Below are positions 50,808-58,280 of a DNA stretch of 64,000 nucleotides, in pieces. Source of the stretch: CAYNLK01 sp964398055 (GTDB taxonomy: Bacteria; Chloroflexota; Anaerolineae; 4572-78; J111); contig CAYNLK010000002.1 in NCBI GenBank assembly GCA_964398055.1, forward strand, positions 1 through 64,000, written 5' to 3'. Position 1 is the first letter of the stretch. Each line of letters begins with the position of its first letter. The notes under the pieces were generated by a model that saw only the letters and a program-made list of their open reading frames with translations, did not search any database and was not told the origin of the DNA. Both the position numbers and the translations under genes were made by a program.

Positions 50808-51479
50808 ATGAAACGTTACTTGCATTTTTGGGGCGTATTTCTAATGGTCGTTCTGCCGGTGCTGGCCTGTGGTCGCCCGGCGGCCGGAGTTACGCCAACG
50901 CCGACCAAAACGCCCCGCCTGATCCGGACAGTCCAGCCATTGGCCTCGGCAATGGCCCCGACTGTTTTACCAACCGACACCCCGACGCCGGAACCGCCGC
51001 CAACCGACACCCCAACGCCGGAACCGCCGCCAACCGACACCCCGACGCCGGAACCGCCGCCAACCGACACCCCACCTCCGCCGCCGCCGCCGACCAACCC
51101 CCCGCCGCCCCCTCCCCCGCCAACCGATACACCCGAACCGCCGCCGCCTCCGCCAACCGAGCCGCCCGCGCCGCCGCCCAGCTCAGGTCCCCAGATTGTC
51201 ATCGAGCTGCCCGATGGTGATCGTTTTGATAAGGGCGACGATGTGCGGGTGGTTATTACCGTGAGGGACCCGGACGGGGTGGCCAGTTTTGAGTGGGGCA
51301 TTTTTACCGAAAACAACGTGTCCGTAAAAGGCGGCAACCGCAGCTGCGGTAATGCCCCCGAGTGCCGGCGCGAAGAGAAGTTTGAGGCGGTTTTATCCGG
51401 CGCGTTTCAAGTGGGTGTCAAAGCCGTGGACAGTCAAGGCAACAAATCGATTGAAGTCAAACAAATTTATGTTGGTTAA
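50808..51479 (+). CDS. Exported lipoprotein with Thr/Pro repeat stalk
   Basis: A 223-residue protein with a signal peptide ending in the lipobox VLAC (about residues 18-21). Then comes a low-complexity stalk (about 40-130) with the repeat unit TPTPEPPPTD in four near-identical copies and PPPPP runs. A C-terminal beta-rich domain (about 132-223; IVIELPDGDRFDKGDDVRVVI) resembles Ig-like surface modules. I use the ATG at 50808, which begins the signal MKRYLHFWGVF. Function unknown; probably a wall-spanning stalk. Confidence 0.78.
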   Translation: MKRYLHFWGVFLMVVLPVLACGRPAAGVTPTPTKTPRLIRTVQPLASAMAPTVLPTDTPTPEPPPTDTPTPEPPPTDTPTPEPPPTDTPPPPPPPTNPPPPPPPPTDTPEPPPPPPTEPPAPPPSSGPQIVIELPDGDRFDKGDDVRVVITVRDPDGVASFEWGIFTENNVSVKGGNRSCGNAPECRREEKFEAVLSGAFQVGVKAVDSQGNKSIEVKQIYVG

Positions 51480-51542
51480 TTCGGTCCACTGAACCCAAAA
51501 GTGGGTTACTGGCCTGATAGAGAGGTTCAGGCCGGTTAACAA

Positions 51543-52475
51543 TTGCCGGCAAGGGGCCTGCAACTTGCTCTTTGTTACCTGCTACGTGTTACTGTCACCG
51601 TGAATGTCACTTATTGGTTGTACCGTCTCGCCGGGATCATCGTGCCGCGAGTACCCCCCAGGGTAGGTTACGCGATTTGTCGACTGATGGCCGGCTTACT
51701 TTACCAATTCAATAAGCAAGGGCGACAAAACATCAGTTTGAACTTGCAGCGGATTTTGGGGCCGCACACTCCTCAGGCTGAAATCAGGCAACGTACCAGG
51801 GTGACGTTCAATTATGTTCTCTATAATTATTTTGACCTGTTTCGCCTGCCGCAACTGTCTGACGAAATGGTGGATCGCCTGGTGACCGTTTCGGGCTGGG
51901 AAAATGTGACCGCCGCGTTGAGCGATGGGCGAGGTATTTTGATGACGTCAGCCCATCTGGGGAACATCGAAATTGTGCTCTATGCGATGTTGCGTCGCGG
52001 TTTGTCCATCACCATTCCGGTGGAGCGAGTCAACCCGCCGCAACTATTTGACTACATCACCCGCTTGCGGATGAGCAAAGGTCTTAAATTGATCCCCATT
52101 GATGGGCCGCTGCTCGATTTAATCCGTTCATTAAAAAAGGGTGGGGTGGTGGGTGTGGCCGGTGACCGGGATATCACCCAGACCGGCCGGATTGTATCCT
52201 TTTTTGGACATCCGGCTCGTTTACCGGATGGTCATCTCCGGTTGGCGCTTAAAACAGGCGCGCCGCTGGTAGTCGGCTTTAGCCGCCGTAACCCTGACCA
52301 TACCTACCATGCCTATTTTCTGCCGGCCTTTCATTTACCAACCCACGGCCCCGAAGAGGAGCGAATTGAAGCCGGGATGCACTTTATCATTACTGAAATG
52401 GAAAAAGCAATTCGCCAGACCCCGGAGCAATGGACTGTAACCGTGTCAATTTGGACCGACCCGGCCGCCGCTTAG
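51543..52475 (+). CDS. LpxL/PatA-like lipid acyltransferase
   Basis: A 310-residue protein with the lysophospholipid-acyltransferase signature TSAHLGNIEIVL (H-x4-E) near residue 140. It resembles phosphatidylinositol mannoside acyltransferase and lipid A late acyltransferases. An N-terminal hydrophobic stretch suggests membrane attachment. The start could be the GTG at 51600 rather than the TTG at 51543. It heads a three-gene run (acyltransferase, GT4, CDP-alcohol phosphotransferase) like the mycobacterial PI-mannoside cluster. Confidence 0.83.
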   Translation: MPARGLQLALCYLLRVTVTVNVTYWLYRLAGIIVPRVPPRVGYAICRLMAGLLYQFNKQGRQNISLNLQRILGPHTPQAEIRQRTRVTFNYVLYNYFDLFRLPQLSDEMVDRLVTVSGWENVTAALSDGRGILMTSAHLGNIEIVLYAMLRRGLSITIPVERVNPPQLFDYITRLRMSKGLKLIPIDGPLLDLIRSLKKGGVVGVAGDRDITQTGRIVSFFGHPARLPDGHLRLALKTGAPLVVGFSRRNPDHTYHAYFLPAFHLPTHGPEEERIEAGMHFIITEMEKAIRQTPEQWTVTVSIWTDPAAA

Positions 52476-52513
52476 GTTTTACGCAATACTCTTAGTGTCG
52501 ACGGCATGCTGAG

Positions 52514-53752
52514 ATGAAAATCGCCCTGGTCTCACCCTACGATTTTCCCTATCCTGGTGGAGTTACTGAACATATTGTTGGTTTGGCTAAGGCTGTCAGT
52601 AAACAGGGGCATGAGGTTCACATTCTGGCCGCCTGTTCAGGCTACCAGAACGTAACTGTTCCAAATACCCAAATTGTGACCCGCTGGATCATCTCCATTC
52701 CCATCGGCGGCGCAGTGGCCAGAGTTGGCTGGTCTCCCGGTAGCTATGGCCGGATCAAACAGATTTTGCAGCGCGAGGCTTTTGAGGTGATCCATTTGCA
52801 CGAACCTTTGACGCCCGGCCTGACCTGGTTGGTGCTGCAGCAAACCCGAACCTTGCCCCGCACGGTTACAGTTGGCACGTTTCACGCCTACCATGAACAG
52901 CCTAATTGGTTTTACACCCGCGGCCGACCACTCTTTTATAAATTCTTTGCCAGGCTCGATGCGTTGATTGCGGTTTCTGGAGCGGCCCGGGATTTTGCTT
53001 ATCGCATGTTTCCCGGCGATTATCAGATCATTCCGAATGGGGTTGACCTGGCCAGATTTGCTCAAAAGAATGGGCGAGATATTCCCCCTCAGGGGATAAC
53101 GGTCAGGCCAGAAGTGACAATTTTGTTCGTGGGGCGGTTAGACAAACGCAAAGGATTTGAGACCCTATTAAAAGCCTTTATTATGCTCAGGGTGGATCAT
53201 CCCCAACTGCGCTTGAAAGTGGCCGGTCCATTTGGAGCGCAAGAAGTAGCTCGTTACCGGCCTTTGATCCCGTTTCACTTGGCAATTGATATCACTTTTG
53301 TGGGTTATGTTTCTCCAGAAGGGATGTCGGCGCTTTACCGCAGTGCCGATATTTTCTGTGCGCCTTCGCTTGGCTTTGAGAGCTTTGGCGTTGTTTTATT
53401 AGAAGCTATGGCCGCCGGCTTGCCCATTATTGCCACCGACATCACCGGCTACCGCTCGGTGCTTACAGCTGGCCAGGAGGGGCTGTTAGTCCCGCCGGAT
53501 CGACCTGACCTGTTAGCTGAGGCTCTACTCTACTTGATAGAAAATCCTGGCGTGAGGCGAGCGATGGGTGAGCGTGGTCAGCAAAAAGCCGGCCAATACA
53601 GTTGGGATCATATTGGCGACAAGATTTTAAAGCTCTATCAAGCTACCATTGAAATTAAGCTGGGTGTAGATACAAAAGTTGTGCCGCCGCCTGTTCAGTC
53701 CAGGTTTCAGCTCCAACCCAGACAGGCCAACCCGGAGGGTAAGTCATGTTAA
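52514..53752 (+). CDS. GT4 glycosyltransferase, PimA-like
   Basis: A 412-residue retaining GT-B glycosyltransferase: N-terminal loop PYDFPYPGGVTEHIVGLA, HLHEPLTPGLTWLVL, FVGRLDKRKGFETLLKAF, and the nucleotide-sugar E-x7-E motif in SLGFESFGVVLLEAMAAGLP. The pattern is that of phosphatidylinositol mannosyltransferase PimA. Donor probably GDP-mannose, inferred from family and context. The gene overlaps the next start by 7 bp. Confidence 0.88.
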   Translation: MKIALVSPYDFPYPGGVTEHIVGLAKAVSKQGHEVHILAACSGYQNVTVPNTQIVTRWIISIPIGGAVARVGWSPGSYGRIKQILQREAFEVIHLHEPLTPGLTWLVLQQTRTLPRTVTVGTFHAYHEQPNWFYTRGRPLFYKFFARLDALIAVSGAARDFAYRMFPGDYQIIPNGVDLARFAQKNGRDIPPQGITVRPEVTILFVGRLDKRKGFETLLKAFIMLRVDHPQLRLKVAGPFGAQEVARYRPLIPFHLAIDITFVGYVSPEGMSALYRSADIFCAPSLGFESFGVVLLEAMAAGLPIIATDITGYRSVLTAGQEGLLVPPDRPDLLAEALLYLIENPGVRRAMGERGQQKAGQYSWDHIGDKILKLYQATIEIKLGVDTKVVPPPVQSRFQLQPRQANPEGKSC

Positions 53753-54336
53753 GTGAAGTAGTCCGTAAATACGCCCGCGTTTTTTTGGAACCTCTGGCCC
53801 GTTTCATCAGCCGGACTGGTCTTTCGCCCAACGTTGTTACCGTTATTGGCTTTGTCCTGATGGTGGGGGTGGCGATTGTGTTGGACCGGGTGTACTTTCT
53901 CTGGGGGGGCATTTTGATTACAGCGGTGGCCTTATTCGATGGGGTCGATGGTACTCTGGCCCGGATGATGGGCCGGACCAGCCGGTTTGGGGCTTTTTTA
54001 GACTCTACGCTCGACCGCTTCTCAGAAGCGGTGATTTTTTTAGGTCTCTTTATCTACTTTATGGGTCAGAATCACTCTTTGGAACTGATCCTGATCTACG
54101 CCACTGTGGTCGGCTCGTTGATGGTCAGCTACGCCCGCGCCCGGGCCGAAGGCATCGGCGTGCCGATCAAGGATGGCCTTTTTACCCGGTTTGAACGGGT
54201 TTTTATCCTGGTCGTTGGCCTGATTTTCAACCAGTTGACGGTAGCCCTCTGGTTGCTGGCGATCTTCTCTAACCTGACCGCCGTCCAGCGTATGTACCTG
54301 GTCTGGCGAATTACCGGCGGAGAAGAAGGCGGTTGA
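53746..54336 (+). CDS. CDP-alcohol phosphatidyltransferase (PI/PIP synthase-like)
   Basis: A 196-residue integral membrane enzyme with the complete catalytic motif D-x2-DG-x2-AR-x8-G-x3-D-x3-D, seen in FDGVDGTLARMMGRTSRFGA and continuing FLDSTLDRF. Such enzymes join an alcohol such as inositol phosphate or glycerol phosphate to CDP-diacylglycerol. Linkage to a PimA-like gene and an acyltransferase favours a phosphatidylinositol-phosphate synthase over PgsA. Several hydrophobic segments are seen. Confidence 0.88.
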   Translation: MLSEVVRKYARVFLEPLARFISRTGLSPNVVTVIGFVLMVGVAIVLDRVYFLWGGILITAVALFDGVDGTLARMMGRTSRFGAFLDSTLDRFSEAVIFLGLFIYFMGQNHSLELILIYATVVGSLMVSYARARAEGIGVPIKDGLFTRFERVFILVVGLIFNQLTVALWLLAIFSNLTAVQRMYLVWRITGGEEGG

Positions 54337-54392
54337 GCTAATTACCGTATCCGGGCTTGATTCAAACGGGAAAGATCGCGGAGGTGAAAGTG

Positions 54393-55535
54393 ATGGCCTC
54401 AAAACGTTTAGGGCGGGTTCTGGTTTATGCTTTATTTCTGCTGCTGGCAACTTTGCTGAGTTTGCTGCACGTGGCCCAATACAGCCAGGCTCAGGGTGAG
54501 GTCAGCCTGACCAAAACGCTCAACCGCGCCGGCAACGTAGTCCGGGTGGGCGAAGTTTTGAGCTTTACGGTTATTCTAACCAATAATGCCGGGTTCACCC
54601 TGACCAATGTCAGGTTGGTGGATCGATATGAGGCCAGTGTATTGGCTTTTGCCGGCGCCTTCCCGGCTGAGGACAGCCACGATCCGGCGGCAGGGTCGAT
54701 TGTCTGGAGCAACCTGGCCGACCCGGTCAATATTGCGCCCGACCAGGTGCTCACCTTCACCCTTTTCTTCACCGCCGAACATCCCCGGACCGCGGTGGTC
54801 AATGCCGTCCGGGCCGAGGATATCATCGGTACCTCAGGCGCAATATCAGATGCTAATGATATCGAGCAGGGGGATGAAGCTGTTGGCGGCGCCGCGCCGG
54901 TGGTCAAATTCCTTTCCCCGCCGGGTCTCATCTCCCAGGCCGGCCTGCCGGTGACCTTTACCCACATCATCACCAACGACGGCGCGGCGTTGATGACCTA
55001 CCTGCCTTTGACCGATACCTACGACCCGAATTTTTTGCAGTTCAATTTTGCCCTGCCTTTTTCCCCCAACGTAGTGACCCCGCCCGGAACCCTGGTCTGG
55101 ACCGATCTGGCCTCAGACGCCTACTTTGGCCCGATTCCGCCCGACACGGCTGTGGTTATCACCACCGTCTTTACGGCCACCACCCGGGTGGTCAATACAG
55201 TCAATCGTGCCAGCACCGAAGGCGCGCTCGATCAGTACAATAACTTGCTGGCGCCCGGGGCTGCCCAGGTACCGATCACCATCATTGCTGATAGCCCCAC
55301 CCCTACGCCAACGGCTGACTCTGACGACAACGAGGATCGGCCGGTGCCCACGGCCACGCCCCAGCAGCCCACACCCGTTCCCACGGCCATTGCCACCGTC
55401 CAGGCCGGTGAGACTAACACGCCTCGCTTTCTGCCTGAAACCGGCCGTCGCCAGGCGGCGTGGCCTATCTTGTGGCTGATGGGGCTGTTGCTATTGACTC
55501 TGGGCGTCTATTTCCTTAAAATTAAACGAGTGTGA
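54393..55535 (+). CDS. DUF11 surface protein with LPETG-type C-terminal sorting signal
   Basis: A 380-residue exported protein: N-terminal signal helix (residues about 6-30), two DUF11-like beta domains (about 35-155 and 170-295; each with DTY/DRYEAS-type motifs and VLTFTLFFTAEHP or TAVVITTVFTATT strands), a Thr/Pro-rich linker, then LPETG, a hydrophobic helix and a KIKRV tail. This is the classical sortase substrate arrangement. No sortase gene is in the window. The ATG at 54393 follows GGAGGTGAAAG. Confidence 0.83.
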   Translation: MASKRLGRVLVYALFLLLATLLSLLHVAQYSQAQGEVSLTKTLNRAGNVVRVGEVLSFTVILTNNAGFTLTNVRLVDRYEASVLAFAGAFPAEDSHDPAAGSIVWSNLADPVNIAPDQVLTFTLFFTAEHPRTAVVNAVRAEDIIGTSGAISDANDIEQGDEAVGGAAPVVKFLSPPGLISQAGLPVTFTHIITNDGAALMTYLPLTDTYDPNFLQFNFALPFSPNVVTPPGTLVWTDLASDAYFGPIPPDTAVVITTVFTATTRVVNTVNRASTEGALDQYNNLLAPGAAQVPITIIADSPTPTPTADSDDNEDRPVPTATPQQPTPVPTAIATVQAGETNTPRFLPETGRRQAAWPILWLMGLLLLTLGVYFLKIKRV

Positions 55536-55650
55536 CCAAAATGAGTTTTAATGTAGGGGCGAATGGCATTCGCCCTGGTTGGTTGGCCCAATTTGGGCGT
55601 TCGCCGAATGCCCCTACAACTGAAATTGGTCACACCCAAATTAAACTCAT
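55530..55650. repeat. Nested inverted-repeat element before the dus gene
   Basis: Outer arms GTGTGACCAAAATGAGTTT and AAACTCATT/TTGGTCACAC, and inner arms TGTAGGGGC/GCCCCTACA with GGGCGTTCGCC-type sequence, form a MITE-like palindrome between the surface protein and dus. An open frame starting inside it at 55563 is not the true dus start. Confidence 0.65.
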
Positions 55651-55670
55651 TCTTGGAGACGAGTGTGAGG

Positions 55671-56663
55671 ATGAGCCGCGCTTCCGTTAAGCCTACGTTC
55701 AAAGTGCGAGATATTCCGGTGTACGGTGATTTGATTTTATCGCCGATGGCCGGTTTTTCCGATAAACCCTACCGGCTCATCTGCCGCGAGTATGGCTCGG
55801 CCATGAGCTACACTGAGTTCGTATCGGCCGATGGCCTGTTGCACGCCAATGAGCGGGTCGGCCGCATGCTGGCCTATGAGCCGGTGGAAAGGCCGGTAGT
55901 TTTTCAGATTTTTGGCAGTGATGAAGCGGCGCTTGAGGCCGCCGCCTGCCGGATCGAGCCGTTGGGGCCGGACATCATTGATATTAACATGGGCTGCTCG
56001 GTCCACAAGGTTTCGATGCGGGGGGCCGGGGCCGCGCTGCTCAAAGAGCCGGCCAAAATTGGCCGCATCTTCGCCCGCCTCAGCCGCGCCCTGAGGGTGC
56101 CGGTGACCGGCAAAATCCGCCTGGGTTGGGATGACCAGTCGCTGAACTACCTGGATATCGCCAAAATTATGGTGGATAACGGCGCGGCTCTGATTGCCGT
56201 CCATGGGCGCACCAAGGAGCAGGCTTATAACGGCCAGGCCAATTGGGATGCCATCGCTCAGATCAAGCAGGCGGTCAGTATCCCGGTCATCGGCAATGGC
56301 GATGTGCGCACCGTGGCCGATATCGAGCGGATCAAGCAGCACACTGGCTGCGACGCGGTGATGATTGGCCGCGCCGCTATCGGCAATCCCTGGATTTTTC
56401 AACGTAAGGACATCCACCGGGTGACCCTGGCCGAAAAAACCCGGCTGATCTATCGCCATTTAGAGTTGATGCTTGATTTTTATGGCCGGGAACGGGGTCT
56501 GATCCTGTTCCGCAAGCACGTGGTCAAATATGTGCGCGGCCTGGCTCACATTGCCACCGTCAAACAGGAATTGATGACTTGCAGCCGGCCCGAACAGTTT
56601 GTGGCCCTGGTGCGTGCCTATGAGAGTCAGGCGGCGGAGTTGTCGGTAATCGGTGATCGGTGA
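55671..56663 (+). CDS. dus: tRNA-dihydrouridine synthase
   Basis: A 330-residue FMN-dependent TIM-barrel enzyme that reduces uridines in tRNA. Motifs: LSPMAGFSDKPYRLICREYG, QIFGSDEAALEAAA, DINMGCSVHKVSMRGAGAALL (active-site region), GKIRLGWDD, VHGRTKEQAYNGQANWD, and IGNGDVRT with VMIGRAAIGNPWIF. The ATG at 55671 matches the usual N-terminus. Which Dus subtype it is cannot be decided by eye. Confidence 0.93.
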   Translation: MSRASVKPTFKVRDIPVYGDLILSPMAGFSDKPYRLICREYGSAMSYTEFVSADGLLHANERVGRMLAYEPVERPVVFQIFGSDEAALEAAACRIEPLGPDIIDINMGCSVHKVSMRGAGAALLKEPAKIGRIFARLSRALRVPVTGKIRLGWDDQSLNYLDIAKIMVDNGAALIAVHGRTKEQAYNGQANWDAIAQIKQAVSIPVIGNGDVRTVADIERIKQHTGCDAVMIGRAAIGNPWIFQRKDIHRVTLAEKTRLIYRHLELMLDFYGRERGLILFRKHVVKYVRGLAHIATVKQELMTCSRPEQFVALVRAYESQAAELSVIGDR

Positions 56664-56752
56664 TCAGTAATCAGTAATCAGTAATCAGTAATCAGTGGTT
56701 GTGGCGACTGGTCACTGGTCGGCGACCAGTGACCAGTGACCACTGACCACTA
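56662..56752 (+). repeat. Tandem and inverted short repeat cluster (aatcagt / tggtcac)
   Basis: AATCAGT is repeated about four times, followed by CTGGTCACTGGTC and inverted GACCAGTGACCAGTGACC units. Same family as 22862-22962 and 34352-34426. Confidence 0.75.
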
Positions 56753-57385
56753 CTTACCCCCTCTGAATTTAAGTTTTGTCTCCAATAAGGCGCGAGTTTT
56801 AACTCTGGTTTCAGCCGCTTGGCCCAGGGTGATCAGGCCCTGGGGTTCCCAATCCTCCGGCAACTCCAACGTCGTCCTGACCAATTCCGGCGCGAATAAC
56901 GGGGCGCACAGCCAGCAGCTTGCCAACCCTTCGGCGTGAGCTTGCAGCATCAAATTTTGGGCGGCCATCGCTGTACTCTGTACCGCCATCGTTCGTTCGT
57001 TTTGAACGCGGCGGGGGTCAGGATAACGGTCCATCTCGATCATGCTCAGGCAAACTACCAGCAGCACCGGCGCGCCGGTCAACCGGGCGTAGCTGTGGGC
57101 GACGTCCCGGTCGATATCAGCCGGATCGTCACCGTCAGCGGTGCGATCCAGCCGCAATTGGCGGCCCATTGTCTCGGCCAGCCGGGCTTTGTCCGCCGGT
57201 TGGGTGATCACGGCAAAGCGCCACGGCTGCCGGTTGTGCGCCGATGGCGCCCAATTGGCCGCTTCAAGCAACCTCAGGATGGTTTCTTTTGGGATTGGCT
57301 CCTTCGTATAGCGCCGAATACTACGCCGGCTTTTGATCAGATTGAATAGACTGGCGGCTTCAATTTGTTTGGTGTTGTTCAACAA
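56750..57385 (-). CDS. Nitroreductase, similar to FbiB C-terminal domain
   Basis: A 211-residue FMN-dependent nitroreductase-fold protein (SRRSIRRYTKEPIPKETI, NWAPSAHNRQPWRFAV, ERTMAVQSTAMAAQNLMLQA, GLASCWLCAPLFAPELVR, EDWEPQGLITLG). These features fit the FbiB C-terminal domain, which reduces dehydro-F420-0. In mycobacteria that domain is fused to a CofE-type ligase; here the CofE gene lies just upstream on the same strand, so this is probably a split FbiB. It starts at TTG with AAGGAG 7 nt upstream. Confidence 0.85.
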   Translation of the reverse strand: MLNNTKQIEAASLFNLIKSRRSIRRYTKEPIPKETILRLLEAANWAPSAHNRQPWRFAVITQPADKARLAETMGRQLRLDRTADGDDPADIDRDVAHSYARLTGAPVLLVVCLSMIEMDRYPDPRRVQNERTMAVQSTAMAAQNLMLQAHAEGLASCWLCAPLFAPELVRTTLELPEDWEPQGLITLGQAAETRVKTRALLETKLKFRGGK

Positions 57386-57404
57386 ATTTCTCCTTGAGAT
57401 TGTG

Positions 57405-57463
57405 GTAGTGCGTGTTGCGTGTTCCGTTAATTCTCACGCAATATGTAACACGCAACACCCAGT
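57405..57463. repeat. Palindromic short repeat (gtgttgcgtgtt)
   Basis: GTGCGTGTTGCGTGTT and AACACGCAACAC are inverted copies separated by about 20 bp, between cofE and the nitroreductase gene. Confidence 0.6.
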
Positions 57464-57475
57464 AGCGCCGGCCGT

Positions 57476-58243
57476 TTAACGGAAGACATCCAGCTCCTTT
57501 GGCCGCAGCCCGTCGGCGGCGCGGGCGGTTTCGTCAAAGGTGAACGACAGCCCGCGCACGATGACCACCGGGCACCCTTCGGCCGCCTGGCCCATCAATA
57601 GGCTGGCCGCGGCAGCAATCTGGTCGGCCAGGCCGACATCGGTCCGTTGCAACCGCCGGTCAAACAGGTCGGGCATCCCTCGACAATCCTGCACCGGGGC
57701 CAATCCGCTCAGCCCAATCGTGACTCCCACCGTGCCCCAGCGCCACGGCCGGCCGTGACTGTCGATGATTAGCAGCGGCGGCGAGACGCCGGCCAGCTCA
57801 GCCAGGCGGCGACGCAGGGTTCGGGCCGAAGCGTCGGGATCTTCCGGCAGGCGTAGCAGCAGATCCGGTTCAGACCCCACGTTGGATTGGTCGACGCCGG
57901 CATTGGCGCTAACGAAACCCAGGCGATGTTCCACAATCAGCAGCCCTTTTTTGGCTCGGATGACGGCGGCTGTATCCCATAAAATCACCTCGACGTAGGG
58001 GGGCGGGTAGCCGGTAATGTCGGCCAGTTCCAGCGCCCGGGCCGAGGGCGTTACTTCGGCCAGGTGCACAAAGCGACCTTCGGCCTTGGAGACAATCTTC
58101 TGGGCGACGACGATGATGTCGGTATTGGCCAGGGCTAAGCCGGCTGACTGGCTGGCCCTAAATATTAAGCCGGCCAAATCGTCGCCGGGTTGAACCAGGG
58201 GGATATTGGGCAAGGCTATGAGCGTTACAGAGTTCAGATTCAT
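57476..58243 (-). CDS. cofE: Coenzyme F420:L-glutamate ligase (CofE/FbiB N-terminal type)
   Basis: Adds gamma-glutamates to F420-0 using GTP. The 255-residue protein shows LPNIPLVQPGDDLAGLI, DIIVVAQKIVSKAEGR, an AGVDQSNVG metal-binding loop, IIDSHGRPWRWGTVGVTIG and the AAASLLMGQAAEGCPVVIVRGL end. I placed the start at the ATG at 58243; the frame continues to 58360 but overlaps the upstream gene and has no family match. The nitroreductase gene follows. Presence of this pair implies that the organism makes F420. Confidence 0.88.
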   Translation of the reverse strand: MNLNSVTLIALPNIPLVQPGDDLAGLIFRASQSAGLALANTDIIVVAQKIVSKAEGRFVHLAEVTPSARALELADITGYPPPYVEVILWDTAAVIRAKKGLLIVEHRLGFVSANAGVDQSNVGSEPDLLLRLPEDPDASARTLRRRLAELAGVSPPLLIIDSHGRPWRWGTVGVTIGLSGLAPVQDCRGMPDLFDRRLQRTDVGLADQIAAAASLLMGQAAEGCPVVIVRGLSFTFDETARAADGLRPKELDVFR

Positions 58244-58280
58244 CGAAAGATCAATTACCTCAATGGTGTAATTTGAGTCG

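Noticed and set aside
50980..51180. CACCCC/CCGCCG repeats in the lipoprotein gene as a DNA-level regulatory repeat
   Set aside because: The repeats keep frame and encode a Thr/Pro stalk that makes sense in a surface lipoprotein.
55563..55670. N-terminal extension of the dihydrouridine synthase
   Set aside because: These codons fall inside the inverted-repeat element at 55530-55650; the family-typical start is the ATG at 55671.
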